Source: Casuarius casuarius
Lineage: Eukaryota; Chordata; Aves; Casuariiformes; Casuariidae
DNA length: 64,000 bases
Assembly: GCA_003342895.1 (NCBI GenBank)
Contig: PTFA01000024.1
Coordinates: 3,653,505 to 3,717,504 of the forward strand
Reading direction: 5' to 3'
Shown here: positions 63,485-64,000 of the stretch, in pieces
How the letters are laid out: the number at the start of each line of letters is the position of its first letter
Position numbering within the stretch: position 1 is the stretch's first letter
Made by a program: the position numbers and the translations under genes
The notes under the pieces: model-generated
What the model was told of the DNA's origin: nothing
Databases searched by the model: none
Seen by the model: only the letters and a program-made list of their open reading frames with translations

Positions 63485-64000
63485 GCTCTTCTTGTTCTCC
63501 TTAAGAACAATATATAAACTGTAGAGAGAATCAAACAAATCTCTGCAGATGCAAAATAAGCTTTAAGATGCAAATTTAATGAGCTCAGCACATCTTGCAC
63601 GTTGTGCCAAAGGCTGCAATATGACTGGCACAATGGTTATGTTTTCTGGTGTGGTGAGAGAAGGTATGATAACTTAGGGTTAACTTGACTAATAATTTTG
63701 TAACAGGATCCAAAGTCCTAGAGAGAAGGTAGAGAAATCCAGTTTTGAAATCCAGCAGTGTGTATTTTGGAAATTCAACATTGAATTGACTTATCAAAGA
63801 AGGCCGTGTATTTACCATTACCACTAGCTATAAAGCCTTTAAATTGACTATGGAAATTTGTTCAAAGCATGGTTTGCAAAACTTAAAACAGAGTATTAAT
63901 CATCATGGAATTAATTTGCTTCCTTTACTCCTTCCTTCCATGCTCTCTCTGATGTCTATTAATGCTTGAATGGAAGGAATGGTAGAAGCGACCACAAATC
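63481..64000. other. Non-coding window end
   Basis: No supportable gene. Two minus-strand frames of under 80 codons are unrecognised. Confidence 0.55.

Overview
The window looks like non-coding DNA from a bird genome. The evidence is a vertebrate-style AT-rich background, microsatellites, a sparse load of interspersed repeats, and several degraded CR1-type (chicken repeat 1) LINE fragments carrying recognisable endonuclease and reverse-transcriptase motifs, alongside old MIR-like and L3/CR1-like relics. A crocodilian or turtle cannot be excluded from sequence alone. Isolated single Ns inside homopolymers (5304, 41542, 41548) fit an assembled eukaryotic contig. I found no operons, bacterial-type genes, rRNA, tRNA or CRISPR array.

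I cannot support any intact protein-coding gene. All open frames are short, mostly chance-sized and unrecognised; the only clear protein homology is to retrotransposon enzymes. The window is most simply a gene desert or the inside of a very large intron.

Layout. 1-9600: AT-rich sequence with a perfect 22-bp palindrome (571-592), two MIR-like relics (2275-2410, 5420-5545), a poly-C tract, a poly-T tract, a short hairpin and a (CA)19 microsatellite. 9600-10520: two stretches that look like conserved non-coding elements. 11930-12310: an isolated GC- and CpG-rich islet with a palindromic E-box. 15690-17260: the largest mobile element, an old minus-strand CR1 spanning endonuclease to reverse transcriptase with an internal deletion. 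17907-18266: a weak minus-strand exon candidate. 21141-22000: a compound microsatellite, then a small GC-rich patch with an AP-1 site. 27302-27347: a perfect 23-bp tandem duplication. 32641-33300: a GC-rich block whose minus strand has the layout of a solo LTR. 38645-39439: the longest open frames, unrecognised. 44390-44800: a block with alternating CATCGA/TCGATG half-sites. 45225-45925, 50186-50444 and 63195-63480: three plus-strand CR1/L3 fragments. 52678-52971, 57149-57155 and 62665-62692: speculative exon or microexon candidates. The remaining stretches are simple repeats or sequence in which I see nothing specific.

I did not find a convincing previously undescribed system. The items most worth checking are the LTR-like block at 32641-33300, the CpG islet at 11930-12310, the CATCGA cluster near 44620, the 22-bp palindrome and the exon candidates.
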